Under the pieces are notes generated by a model. That model was not told the DNA's origin. It worked only from the letters and a program-made list of their open reading frames with translations, and did no database searches. The position numbers and the translations under genes were made by a program. Shown piece by piece: positions 7,799 to 15,953 of a DNA stretch of 40,056 nucleotides (the first letter of the stretch is position 1; each line of letters starts with the position of its first letter). Origin of the DNA: a virus. Location: IMG/VR virus record IMGVR_UViG_3300047200_000362, positions 1 through 40,056 of that record. The stretch is one strand, 5' to 3'.

Positions 7799-8122
7799 AT
7801 GGCTGATATATACATAGATAGGATTAATAATTTAGACACGCGGGTAATTGTCTTGGAAATTCTTCAAAAAGACACTTCAAAATCAATTGACCACCACGAA
7901 ATTTTAATTGATAAACTTTCTGGGCAGAATAATGAAATGACATTAGCACTGCACGATATTTCTGCCAAATTTGATCGGTTAATCGCACAAATTTCCACAG
8001 GATCGAAAATAGTTGCTGCAACATTCGTTCTTATAACGACTTTGGTAGCTGCTGCGTGGACTTATCAGACACACATAGAGACAAGGATTTCCCAAGCCAC
8101 TTCAGTAAGCCAGCAAAGATAA
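7799..8122 (+). CDS. Coiled-coil, tail-anchored membrane protein (XhlA-like layout)
   Basis: A 107-residue protein. Residues 5-70 form a likely coiled coil (RINNLDTRVIVLEILQ); residues 72-93 (VAATFVLITTLVAAAWTY) form one membrane span near the C-terminus. This layout resembles XhlA/haemolysin-like or lysis-accessory phage proteins, but the resemblance is of architecture only. Preceded by AGCTAAATAGTA, shared with the uvsW leader and possibly a late promoter. Confidence 0.7.
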   Translation: MADIYIDRINNLDTRVIVLEILQKDTSKSIDHHEILIDKLSGQNNEMTLALHDISAKFDRLIAQISTGSKIVAATFVLITTLVAAAWTYQTHIETRISQATSVSQQR

Positions 8123-8144
8123 TCTTCATAAATTCAGCTAAATA

Positions 8145-8167
8145 GTAGTATATAATAACTATACTAC
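8145..8167. promoter_or_regulatory. Inverted repeat in the uvsW leader
   Basis: GTAGTATA and TATACTAC separated by 7 nt, ending 9 nt before the uvsW ATG. It could be an operator or an mRNA hairpin covering the start. Just upstream, AGCTAAATAGTA repeats the block found near 7752. Confidence 0.45.
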
Positions 8168-8176
8168 GGGAATACT

Positions 8177-10723
8177 ATGTCTGAAATAACCTTAATAAAA
8201 CACAATGATGTGTACTTAAAAGTACTTGCTGAAAAATCCATCATGCAAGAAATGGCATCATTCTTTACGTTTATGGTTCCTGGTGCGAGATTTCAAAAAG
8301 CAGTAATTAATAAACTTTGGGATGGCCGGATCAGAATGCTAAACCTGTCAAATCATCTAATCTATTTAGGTCTATATGAAAAAATACTAGACTTTGCAGA
8401 AAAATCTGGGTATACATTTACAGAAGATTCATACAAACCTTTAAATGCCGATATTACATTAGAGTCCATTGAACAATACATTAAAGATGTGGTTAAACCT
8501 GCTTCAAAAGGCAAGGAAATTGCTGTCAGGGACTATCAAAATAATGTAGTACATCATTGCATTACTAATCAAAGAGCAACGATTGTATCCCCCACCAGTT
8601 GCCACAAAAAAGGCGATAAGGTATTAATGTCTGATGGAAAATTTAAAAATATTGAAGATATATTAGTAAATGAATCTGTTATAGGTAATGATGGAAAGCA
8701 TAAAAAGGTATTACGTGTATTTAAAGGCGAAAATGCTGAATTATACGATATAATACCAAAAAACTCAAAAAATAAAAAAATAACCGTAACTGGTGAACAC
8801 ATATTACCATTAAAGTTTTCTGATTATAAAGAAAAAAATGGATATGCTAAAGGAGATAAGGATTATATAGAATATATAACAGTAAGTGATTATTTAAAAA
8901 AATCAAATTATTATAAACATTGCGCTAATATGTTTTATAATAATACTGTATTAAATTTTGATAACGAAAAAGACCCTAATATAAATTTATCTCCATATTT
9001 TATAGGGTGTTATATAGGAGATGGTTCATCTTATAGTTGTGCTATTACAAGTATTGATAAAGAGATTATAGATGAAATTTATACACAAGCAAATAAACTG
9101 TCGTGTGTAGTAAAAACATCCCCATCAAATAAATATGCATATAGAATTATAGGAAGCACAAATAAAGAAAATTTTGTTTTTAAAGAATTTAAAAAAGTTG
9201 GTTTATATTTTTCAGGAAAGAATAGAATAAAATGCGAGGATAGATTCGTACCATTTGAGTTAATTAATTCTAGTGAAAACTTCAGATTAGAACTGCTTGC
9301 TGGCTTAATAGATACGGATGGGTATTATTCAAAAAATTGTAATTATGAATATTCTAGTAAATCTTTAAGATTATGTGAAGATGTCCAACTATTAGCAATA
9401 TCTCTTGGATTTAAGACAACAGTTTCATCTAAATTAAATAAAACATACAATAGACTATATTACACAACAAGAATTTCTGGAGATCTTTCAAAAATTCCAG
9501 TTAGATTACCTAGAAAAAAACACGTTGAACAGACTAGACAAGTATATAGAAGCACATATAAGAAAAAATTCGATATTATTTTTCATGGTATTGATGATTT
9601 TTATGGTATTGAAGTAGAAGATCATTTATATATTACTAATGATGGATTAATAACACATAATTCAGGCAAAAGTCTAATGATTTATTCTTTAGTGCGATAT
9701 TTGCTTGGTGCAAAACTGGCTTGCAGAGTGTTATTTATATTTCCAACAGTTGGCCTTGTGTCCCAAATGCACAAAGACTTCATTGACTATTCAACAATAA
9801 ATAATTGGGATGTTGGAGGTAGAAGCCATTTAATATTTGCTGGGCGGGAAAAAATAACCGAGCACCCATTAGTTTTTTCAACATATCAATCATTAACCAG
9901 TATGCCAGCCAAATACTTTAATAGTTTTGATTGTATTATTTGTGATGAAGTGCATCTTGCATCGGCCAAGTCAATAAAAGATATAATGGAGAAGAGCACC
10001 GAAGTTCCATATAAGTTTGGCTTTACCGGAACACTTAACGATTCTAAAGCACACAGTCTGGTGGTGCAAGGACTATTTGGTAATGCTTATATTGCCACAA
10101 CAACCAATGAATTAATGAAGAAGAATGAAATAAGCCAACTAAAAATTACTTGCCTATTATTGAAATATAAACCAGAAACTTGCAAATTATTTGTTGATAC
10201 GAACTACGCAGATGAAATAGAATATGTAGTAAGTAACACAAAACGCATAACATTCGTTAAAAATCTAGTTACGTCATTAAAGGGCAATAGTTTGGTACTC
10301 TTTACCAGAATTTCGCAGGGCAAAATGATTATGGAGTCTTTGAAAGGAAGAGAAAATGTTCATTATGTAGATGGCAAAACTTGCATAGAGAATAGAGAAA
10401 AGGTTAGAACCATTGCAGAAAGTACACACGATTGTATAATTGTGGCAAGTTACGGAGTTTTCAGTACTGGAATTAACATTAAACGATTAAATAATGTAAT
10501 ATTTGCATCACCATATAAGAGTACTATAAAGGTGAGGCAGTCACTTGGTAGGGCCTTACGGCTTTGTGAAGGTAAATCTGGAGCGCAATTGTTTGACATA
10601 GCAGACGATTTGCATCATAAGAGTCATAAGAATTTCGGATTGAAACATTTAGAAGAACGAGTAAGAATTTATTGTGAAGATAGATTAAGTTATAAGATTG
10701 TTGAATATCAATTAGAAAAATGA
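8177..10723 (+). CDS. uvsW: UvsW-type DExH helicase interrupted by an intein
   Basis: An 848-residue precursor. The exteins (residues 1-141 and 496-848; 494 in total) match T4 UvsW (about 500). UvsW is a superfamily 2 helicase that unwinds branched DNA and R-loops in recombination-dependent replication. The Walker A loop is rebuilt by splicing: SPTS joins SGKS. Motif II is DEVH near 590-593, and the C-terminal RecA domain ends with motif VI-like RQSLGRALR. The intein occupies residues 142-495 and must be excised for the ATPase to work. The gene ends just before the ligA promoter. Confidence 0.93.
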   Translation: MSEITLIKHNDVYLKVLAEKSIMQEMASFFTFMVPGARFQKAVINKLWDGRIRMLNLSNHLIYLGLYEKILDFAEKSGYTFTEDSYKPLNADITLESIEQYIKDVVKPASKGKEIAVRDYQNNVVHHCITNQRATIVSPTSCHKKGDKVLMSDGKFKNIEDILVNESVIGNDGKHKKVLRVFKGENAELYDIIPKNSKNKKITVTGEHILPLKFSDYKEKNGYAKGDKDYIEYITVSDYLKKSNYYKHCANMFYNNTVLNFDNEKDPNINLSPYFIGCYIGDGSSYSCAITSIDKEIIDEIYTQANKLSCVVKTSPSNKYAYRIIGSTNKENFVFKEFKKVGLYFSGKNRIKCEDRFVPFELINSSENFRLELLAGLIDTDGYYSKNCNYEYSSKSLRLCEDVQLLAISLGFKTTVSSKLNKTYNRLYYTTRISGDLSKIPVRLPRKKHVEQTRQVYRSTYKKKFDIIFHGIDDFYGIEVEDHLYITNDGLITHNSGKSLMIYSLVRYLLGAKLACRVLFIFPTVGLVSQMHKDFIDYSTINNWDVGGRSHLIFAGREKITEHPLVFSTYQSLTSMPAKYFNSFDCIICDEVHLASAKSIKDIMEKSTEVPYKFGFTGTLNDSKAHSLVVQGLFGNAYIATTTNELMKKNEISQLKITCLLLKYKPETCKLFVDTNYADEIEYVVSNTKRITFVKNLVTSLKGNSLVLFTRISQGKMIMESLKGRENVHYVDGKTCIENREKVRTIAESTHDCIIVASYGVFSTGINIKRLNNVIFASPYKSTIKVRQSLGRALRLCEGKSGAQLFDIADDLHHKSHKNFGLKHLEERVRIYCEDRLSYKIVEYQLEK
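8600..9661 (+). mobile_element. Intein with LAGLIDADG (DOD) homing endonuclease, in the UvsW P-loop
   Basis: 354 residues from Cys1 (TSCHKKGDKV) to the terminal His-Asn (LITHN), followed by Ser as +1. Splicing block A is CHKKGDKVLMSDG, block B TVTGEHILPL, block F/G FYGIEVEDHLYITNDG plus HN. The endonuclease motifs are YFIGCYIGDGS and LLAGLIDTDGYY, each with an acidic residue, so it may be active. Insertion in Walker A is a common intein site. Its codons are richer in A and T than the exteins, which suggests separate acquisition. Confidence 0.93.
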
Positions 10724-10724
10724 T

Positions 10725-10752
10725 TTGACTTCTGCTAAATACCTGCTATAAT
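10725..10752 (+). promoter_or_regulatory. Class A early promoter of ligA
   Basis: TTGACT, 16-nt spacer ending ACCTGC, TATAAT. The core ACCTGCTATA (10741-10750) has a perfect inverse copy, TATAGCAGGT, at 10770-10779 in the leader, where it includes the ribosome site of ligA. Confidence 0.85.
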
Positions 10753-10785
10753 ATTACACATACTTTAACTATAGCAGGTAATGAA

Positions 10786-12621
10786 ATGACCCAAGAAATA
10801 AATGCACAGAAAATGATGGAAAACTACAATACAGAATATAGGGCTGGCAATCCAACAATTAGTGACGCAGAATATGATAATTTATTAGCGCATTTTGCAT
10901 TACAATTTCCAAACAATTCTTACTTCAACCAACAAGCAGTTGAAGAAGATGCTCCAATTGGCAAAACTTGCAAACTCCCACAAAAGATGCTATCAACCCA
11001 GAAGTTATATTCGCACAAAGAAATTGAAAAATTCTTAAATGATTGCGAGGATGTTGGCACTCGTCTTGGTGTAACTGATATGTTATTTCGCATAACTCCC
11101 AAGCTGGATGGGTATGCTGCATTTAGACAGGACAAACAGTTATTTACCAGAGGTAATGGTATAGAAGGTTCAAATATTAGTCACGCTTTAACTAATGGAT
11201 TACAGTCACCAAGATTTAACTGGGCAATAGACAATAATGGGGCGGGTGAAGTGGTATGTAACAAAGAATATTTTGCAGAACATTTGGCAGATTCTTATGA
11301 AAACACTAGAAATATTATAGCTGGAGCTATAAAAAGTGGAACTTTAGATCCAAAAATACACGAAGCAATTAGATTGGGTAAAATTGTATTCTATCCATTT
11401 AATAATTTGGGTGGTTGGATGAAAAAGAAAGACGAAGTGTTAAGAGATATTGAGACTATATGGGATGAAATTATAGATACATGTTTATATAATACCGATG
11501 GAATCGTTTTAGAATGTAATTCGGAAGTTGTTAAAAAGGAGATGGGATCAACTAAACATCATTGGTCTTGGATGGCGGCTTATAAGAAAAATGAATTAAA
11601 AGATAGTCATGTTGTTAAAGTTTTAGGTGTTGTTCCTCAGTGCGGTAAAATTGGGCGAATCACTCCGGTTGTAAGAATAGTACCAACTCAGATTAGTGGT
11701 GTTTGTGTATCAAAAGTAACAGCACATAACTGGGGCAATCTCATAGCTAAAGGTATAGATATTGGTGCAGAAATTCGCGTAATACGCAGCGGATTGGTAA
11801 TACCATTCATTCAGGAAGTCCTTACGCCAGTCGATGAAGTATATGTTCCAGATGCTTGCCCTTCTTGTGGTTCATCTACTAAATTAGTCGGAGATCATTT
11901 ATTATGTACTAATAAAATTGATTGCCCAGCTCAGATAAATGGCGAAACTGAAGATTTTTTTAAGACACTTTCTATTGATGGTTTTGGTGAAAAAATTATA
12001 GAACAGTTAGCAGATGGTGGATTAGATAATTTTACAGATATTTGTAATCTATCAAAAGACGAATTTGGTTTATATATTGGTGGTAAGACTGGTGAAAATT
12101 TATTTAACTCCATTGGTAATGCAAAATTAAAACATACGGAAGATTGGAGATTTTTAGCCGCTTTCAGTCTTAATGGATTAGGTGAGGGAATGTGTTCCAA
12201 ATTATTAGAAGTATATCCATTAACTGATATATTTAATCTAACTGTAGCAAATGTAATCAAAATTTCGGGATTTGGCGATATTAATAGTGTTAATCTCGTT
12301 ACATCATTGGCGAGAATTAAAGAAAATTTTGATAATTTAAGACCACAATTTAATTTAGTTGCTAGTATTATAGGTGGTGTTAAATCAACTAATCTTATTG
12401 CTGGAAAAACTGTTGTATTCACAGGTACTATGGTACAAGGTTCAAGATCGGATATGACGAAGCAAGCAAAATCTTTAGGTGCTAATGTTGGTAGTGGAGT
12501 AACATCATCAACTCACATATTAGTATGTGGGCAGAAAGTTGGGGCAGCAAAGACTAATGCGGCTAAAGCTAATGGTACTTTAATATTAACTGAAACAGAG
12601 TATTTAGACCTTATAAAATAA
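10786..12621 (+). CDS. ligA: NAD-dependent DNA ligase
   Basis: A 611-residue protein with the full bacterial-type order: Ia-like N-terminus (SDAEYDNLL), nucleotidyltransferase with the KxDG lysine at K106 (TPKLDGY), OB region, four-cysteine zinc finger (CPSC ... CTNKIDC), helix-hairpin-helix region (near IDGFGEKI) and a C-terminal BRCT domain from about 532 (AGKTVVFTGTM). It seals nicks using NAD. T4 itself uses an ATP ligase, so this is a different solution in a T4-like genome. It is slightly shorter than typical LigA (about 670). Confidence 0.95.
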   Translation: MTQEINAQKMMENYNTEYRAGNPTISDAEYDNLLAHFALQFPNNSYFNQQAVEEDAPIGKTCKLPQKMLSTQKLYSHKEIEKFLNDCEDVGTRLGVTDMLFRITPKLDGYAAFRQDKQLFTRGNGIEGSNISHALTNGLQSPRFNWAIDNNGAGEVVCNKEYFAEHLADSYENTRNIIAGAIKSGTLDPKIHEAIRLGKIVFYPFNNLGGWMKKKDEVLRDIETIWDEIIDTCLYNTDGIVLECNSEVVKKEMGSTKHHWSWMAAYKKNELKDSHVVKVLGVVPQCGKIGRITPVVRIVPTQISGVCVSKVTAHNWGNLIAKGIDIGAEIRVIRSGLVIPFIQEVLTPVDEVYVPDACPSCGSSTKLVGDHLLCTNKIDCPAQINGETEDFFKTLSIDGFGEKIIEQLADGGLDNFTDICNLSKDEFGLYIGGKTGENLFNSIGNAKLKHTEDWRFLAAFSLNGLGEGMCSKLLEVYPLTDIFNLTVANVIKISGFGDINSVNLVTSLARIKENFDNLRPQFNLVASIIGGVKSTNLIAGKTVVFTGTMVQGSRSDMTKQAKSLGANVGSGVTSSTHILVCGQKVGAAKTNAAKANGTLILTETEYLDLIK

Positions 12622-12622
12622 A

Positions 12623-12630
12623 TATAAATA
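12623..12630 (+). promoter_or_regulatory. Late promoter octamer TATAAATA
   Basis: Exact octamer directly after the ligA stop codon, 3 nt before the structured element at 12634. Confidence 0.6.
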
Positions 12631-12633
12631 GAA

Positions 12634-12685
12634 GTATGGATAGGTGTCAGCTACCGATAAGTCCCTTTAGTAAGGATTTCCATAC
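12634..12685 (+). ncRNA. Structured late-leader element, copy 1 (three-way junction)
   Basis: Closing stem GUAUGG/CCAUAC, then AUA, hairpin GGU/ACC, GAUAA, hairpin GUCC/GGAU with loop CUUUAGUAA. Same spacing from TATAAATA (3 nt) and same size (52 nt) as the minus-strand copies at 210-261 and 1823-1873. The middle resembles a degenerate hammerhead, but the required CUGAUGA and GAAA are absent. Confidence 0.55.
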
Positions 12686-12868
12686 AACCAACAACAACTT
12701 TATTTCGATAATGGTACTGACGCACTTGCCCTCGAAACACTACATAAACAAACTTTCAAAGAATTCCAGTATACTGGTGAACCAATAATGCAAAATGGCA
12801 ATACAGAACTTTTCATCAAAAATATTCTCGAAGTAAAAGAATATCCACTTCAAGCATTTTTCTGTTGA
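12674..12868 (+). pseudogene. Start-less open frame after the late leader
   Basis: The frame is open for 64 codons, from just after TAA at 12671 to TGA at 12866, and reads like a real protein (LYFDNGTDALALETLHKQ, EFQYTGEPI), yet it has no ATG/GTG/TTG near its beginning; the first ATG is about 30 codons in. Probably the 3' part of a gene whose start was lost, or one initiated at a rare codon after the structured leader. The stop lies in the next -35 box. Confidence 0.45.
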
Positions 12869-12892
12869 CTTCTGCCAAATACCTGTTATAAT
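12865..12892 (+). promoter_or_regulatory. Class A early promoter
   Basis: TTGACT, 16-nt spacer ending ACCTGT, TATAAT; drives the operon from 12924 through the RNA ligase. Confidence 0.87.
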
Positions 12893-12923
12893 ATTACACA
12901 TACTTAATTAAAAGAGAGAAAAA

Positions 12924-13172
12924 ATGGTACACCAATACATTTTTACAGAAGAAAATATAAAATCGCTTTATGAAAAGGCATTGGAATTTTCGATGCCACC
13001 AGTTACAATAAACGAAGGAACTAAATCAGAATCACTTTACTATCCAAATAAACCAATGCATGATTGGGCTATGGATAATTATTCATTTGAAGAAATAATA
13101 TTCTACATTTGTAATAGAGATCCCAATCTTTGCAATGCGGTTTATGATTATGCACATCGAGGCAATATATGA
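12924..13172 (+). CDS. Hypothetical 82-residue protein
   Basis: First gene of the operon, with AAAGAGAGAAAAA before the ATG. Begins MVHQYIFTEENIKSLYEKAL; ends in a helical stretch (LCNAVYDYAHRGNI). No domain recognised. Overlaps the next gene by ATGA. Confidence 0.72.
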   Translation: MVHQYIFTEENIKSLYEKALEFSMPPVTINEGTKSESLYYPNKPMHDWAMDNYSFEEIIFYICNRDPNLCNAVYDYAHRGNI

Positions 13173-13405
13173 AATATGACTTATTACCATGCCCATTTTG
13201 TGGATTTGTGTTGGATATAAATGATTCTGATTGCATTTATCCAGCAACAAGACCAATCTATAACCCAGTATCAAAAGCTATGGAATATCCACTATATGAA
13301 GTAAATTGTTATGAAAGTGGTGGTGGCTGTGGGGCAAATTTACTTGGAGAGACTGTAGAAGATTGCATAAGATTGTGGAACACAAGAAGAGGTATAGAAG
13401 AATGA
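13169..13405 (+). CDS. Lar-like zinc-finger protein
   Basis: A 78-residue protein with LPCPFCG at the start, a second pair in GGGCGA and the ending ETVEDCIRLWNTRR. This is the layout of the Lar restriction-alleviation-like family common in phages and prophages. Rac prophage Lar modulates type I restriction; most relatives are untested. Overlaps both neighbours. Confidence 0.8.
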   Translation: MKYDLLPCPFCGFVLDINDSDCIYPATRPIYNPVSKAMEYPLYEVNCYESGGGCGANLLGETVEDCIRLWNTRRGIEE

Positions 13406-13572
13406 GAGGTTTAACAACTGAAAGACTGATGATGTTACTGCGAGAGATTCCAGCAGGAGCAATTTTAAGCACAAATGCCCAAGGAAATTTTAAAATAATC
13501 TACAAAGGCAGTTTTTATGGTTATATTGATATTACTGACAAAACAATACACTTAGCAGGAGAAACAAAATGA
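13402..13572 (+). CDS. Hypothetical 56-residue protein
   Basis: Starts MRGLTTERLMMLLREI by ATGA overlap, with AAGAGG 9 nt upstream. The second half is predicted beta-strand (FKIIYKGSFYGYIDI). Unknown function. Confidence 0.68.
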   Translation: MRGLTTERLMMLLREIPAGAILSTNAQGNFKIIYKGSFYGYIDITDKTIHLAGETK

Positions 13573-13721
13573 GTAAAGCAACACCAGCCTTTCTTCAAGG
13601 GCAGACCGCATTTGATAGACTAAAAGGGATTTCACAAAATCCTTATCAACAAAACACAGTGCAAAATAAAGACTGGGCAAATGGTTATAAATTTCAGCAA
13701 GCAATTATGAGGAACAAATAA
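13569..13721 (+). CDS. Hypothetical 50-residue protein
   Basis: ATGA overlap at the start; its stop abuts the RNA ligase ATG directly (TAAATG), so the two are probably coupled. Polar, rich in Q and N (ISQNPYQQNTVQNKDWANGY). Unknown function. Confidence 0.68.
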   Translation: MSKATPAFLQGQTAFDRLKGISQNPYQQNTVQNKDWANGYKFQQAIMRNK

Positions 13722-14738
13722 ATGAGTGAAATAGTTAGAAAATTGGCGACAGTTGAACGAATTATAGAAATTACACCAATAGAAGGTGCAGATTTAATAT
13801 GTGCCTACAAGGTGAGAGGATGGAAGGTAGTTGATACTGTCAATAAGTATAAAGTTGGCGATCTTGTAATATTTTGCGAAATCGACTCATTTATCCCCCA
13901 TGAACTTGCGCCATTTCTTTCCAAGGGAAAAGAACCAAAAGAATACTTGGGAGTGAGAGGTGAAAGACTTCGCACAGTAAAACTTCGTGGCTGTATTTCG
14001 CAGGGACTATTGTTGCCTATTGGTGTAATTAATCATATGGATGGGCTAGAAGGATGGGATGTAACTGAAATTTTAAATATCAACAAATGGGAGGCTCCCG
14101 TAAATGCACAGTTAGCTGGAATGGCAAAGGGTAATTTTCCACATTGGGCTAGAAAAACTAATCAACAACGATGCCAAAATATTAAAAGTTATATTCAAAC
14201 GTGGTATGAAAATGATGTTTTGTGGGAAGTGACCATAAAATTAGATGGCAGTTCAATGAGTATTGGTCATAATAATGGAGAAATTGTGGTGTGTTCTCAT
14301 AATATTGAGTTAAAATTAGATCAAGAAGGAAATGCATTTGTAGATGCTGCAAATAAACTTAATATTTTAGACAAATTATCAAAATATGGTAATATTGTAA
14401 TTAGCGGTGAATTAATTGGGAATGGAATACAAAAAAATAGAGAACATTTACAATCCCATGAATTTTATGTATTTGATATTTTTGATGTCGATGAACAAAA
14501 ATATATTGGATGTAAAGATAGATTAAAAATAGTTGAAGAACTTGGTTTACACCATGTGCCAATTTTATATAAATCAATTACTTTAAAGGAGTTAGATTTA
14601 GATACTATAGATAAAATTTTAGAGTTTGCTGAAGGCCCATCAATGAACAATAACAAACGAGAAGGTTTAGTGTTTAAACTCATTGATGGTTGCGATTCGT
14701 TTAAGGCAGTTGCTAATAGTTATATTTTGGAGAAATAA
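13722..14738 (+). CDS. RNA ligase, Rnl5 (DraRnl)-like, with N-terminal OB domain
   Basis: A 338-residue protein. Residues 1-110 resemble the N-terminal OB domain of Deinococcus RNA ligase-like enzymes (ERIIEITPIEGAD, VRGWKVV). The nucleotidyltransferase part has motif I TIKLDGSS (K173), a motif III-like FYVFDIFD, motif IV REGLVFK and motif V SFKAVANSYIL. It would adenylylate and seal nicked RNA, possibly repairing tRNA or anticodon cuts made by host defence; the substrate is inference. Confidence 0.88.
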   Translation: MSEIVRKLATVERIIEITPIEGADLICAYKVRGWKVVDTVNKYKVGDLVIFCEIDSFIPHELAPFLSKGKEPKEYLGVRGERLRTVKLRGCISQGLLLPIGVINHMDGLEGWDVTEILNINKWEAPVNAQLAGMAKGNFPHWARKTNQQRCQNIKSYIQTWYENDVLWEVTIKLDGSSMSIGHNNGEIVVCSHNIELKLDQEGNAFVDAANKLNILDKLSKYGNIVISGELIGNGIQKNREHLQSHEFYVFDIFDVDEQKYIGCKDRLKIVEELGLHHVPILYKSITLKELDLDTIDKILEFAEGPSMNNNKREGLVFKLIDGCDSFKAVANSYILEK

Positions 14739-14742
14739 ATGC

Positions 14743-14771
14743 TTGACTTTATTAAAAATACCTGCTATAAT
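14743..14771 (+). promoter_or_regulatory. Class A early promoter
   Basis: TTGACT, 17-nt spacer ending ACCTGC, TATAAT; then AAAGGAGAG and the ATG at 14803. Confidence 0.88.
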
Positions 14772-14802
14772 ATTACCATACAATTGAATAAAGGAGAGAT
14801 AA

Positions 14803-14991
14803 ATGAGTAATTACGAAATACGAGATCAGGGCAATTTTAAATTTGCAATTGAAACGAGCAGCGGAGAGACGATTGTAAAAGGTTTGTATTTCTGTCAAGC
14901 AGTAAATGTAAAGTCTGAATTGGAGTACCTAGCAAGTATCATTAATATACTTGGCGAAGATGTTAGTGTAATGGGAGAGTGTTATGAGTAA
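14803..14991 (+). CDS. Hypothetical 62-residue protein
   Basis: Begins MSNYEIRDQGNFKFAIETSS, predicted beta-rich and then helical. Excellent ribosome site AAAGGAGAG. First gene of the gp55 operon; overlaps the next gene by 8 nt. Unknown function. Confidence 0.75.
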   Translation: MSNYEIRDQGNFKFAIETSSGETIVKGLYFCQAVNVKSELEYLASIINILGEDVSVMGECYE

Positions 14992-15172
14992 GATAGTGGA
15001 GTGGGATCAGGAAGACTATTTTCTTGCTTTCAATAGATACAATTTTCTTAAAACATTGAACACTGATCAGATATTAAATATAATTGCATCGGCAGATAGC
15101 GGATACGGGCGAGACTATGATAGCAATTTTGATTACTTTTTAGATGCTATGATGAAGGGTGATGGGCTATGA
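14984..15172 (+). CDS. Hypothetical acidic 62-residue protein
   Basis: Starts inside the previous gene behind GGGAGAGTGTT. Acidic, aromatic-rich (WDQEDYFLAFNRYNFL; YDSNFDYFLDAMMKGD). ATGA overlap with the sigma factor gene, so expressed with it; a partner role is possible but unproven. Confidence 0.72.
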   Translation: MSKIVEWDQEDYFLAFNRYNFLKTLNTDQILNIIASADSGYGRDYDSNFDYFLDAMMKGDGL

Positions 15173-15783
15173 GTAATCCATCTAAGAAAAATTACATAGA
15201 CAATGTTCGATTTAGTAAAGAAGCTGCAAAACACGCAGAACTATTTCGATATAATAGAGCTAATGGGCTGGCACCACCAAAGATGAATGATTATCTTGGG
15301 AAGTGCATATTGCTGTTGGCAACCAAAATATCTAGTATGCCTTGCTTTTCAGGATATTCCTTTCGTGATGAATTTGTATCGGATGGTATTGAAATAGCAA
15401 TAAGATATTTTTACAATTACAACCCGGAAGTAATATCCGAAAGGACTGGCAAACCTAGCGCGGGAGCCTATGCATTTTTTAGTCAAATCATGATTCGGAG
15501 ATTCTTCAAAACGAGGCAGGAGAACAAGCTTCAAATGTTTATCCGCGAAAAATATATTGCATCATCGGATGACTCATTTGCTGATATGCAAGGGCAAGAT
15601 GCTGAAGAGCATTCTGAGGCGTTAAAGGAAGTTTTGGGTGAGATGAGTGGTCACGGCTATATAGAGCACGATACCAAAGTTGCTATAAAAAAGGCAGAAT
15701 TAAAAGCGAAGCAATTAACCAAAAAAGAATTGAATATGGTAGCGAAATTGGATACTGTATTGCCAATGGCTGCATTTTTTTGA
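15169..15783 (+). CDS. gp55-like late transcription sigma factor
   Basis: A 204-residue protein with the T4 gp55 layout: KNYIDNVRF near the start, MNDYLGKCILLLATKIS, the diagnostic FSGYSFRDEFVSDGIEIAIRY, then AYAFFSQIMIRRFFKTRQE. T4 gp55 (185 aa) replaces sigma70 on RNA polymerase at TATAAATA promoters and uses the sliding clamp through its C-terminus. TATAAATA occurs in this window at 265, 1877, 7181 and 12623. The gene ends in a run of seven T (TTTTTTTGA). Confidence 0.88.
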   Translation: MSNPSKKNYIDNVRFSKEAAKHAELFRYNRANGLAPPKMNDYLGKCILLLATKISSMPCFSGYSFRDEFVSDGIEIAIRYFYNYNPEVISERTGKPSAGAYAFFSQIMIRRFFKTRQENKLQMFIREKYIASSDDSFADMQGQDAEEHSEALKEVLGEMSGHGYIEHDTKVAIKKAELKAKQLTKKELNMVAKLDTVLPMAAFF

Positions 15784-15953
15784 ATAGTACAATAATAACA
15801 CTACATCAGTTTTTTGTAGATGAACCAATAGAATCTTTAAAACTTCCATTGGTTCCCTCCAAAGTCTGCTCAAAGTGCGGTGTTGAGAAGCCTTTGGAAG
15901 AGTATTATAAAGCAATAGAAAATCACTTGACTTCTGCCAAAAACCTGCTATAA
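15780..15953 (+). CDS. Small CxxC zinc-motif ORF overlapping the gp55 stop
   Basis: Possible start TTG at 15780, inside the T run that ends the sigma gene; 57 codons. It contains KVCSKCGVEKPLEEYYKA, the first half of a zinc motif common in HNH-linked phage proteins, then is cut short by reading into the next promoter (HLTSAKNLL, stop TAA in the -10 box). It may be a truncated remnant, or a C-terminal extension of gp55 reached by slippage on the T run. Confidence 0.5.
   Translation: MNSTIITLHQFFVDEPIESLKLPLVPSKVCSKCGVEKPLEEYYKAIENHLTSAKNLL

Noticed and set aside
12634-12685. Hammerhead ribozyme
   Set aside because: The three-way shape and GAUAAGUCC...GGA fragment look similar, but CUGAUGA and GAAA cores are missing in all three copies.
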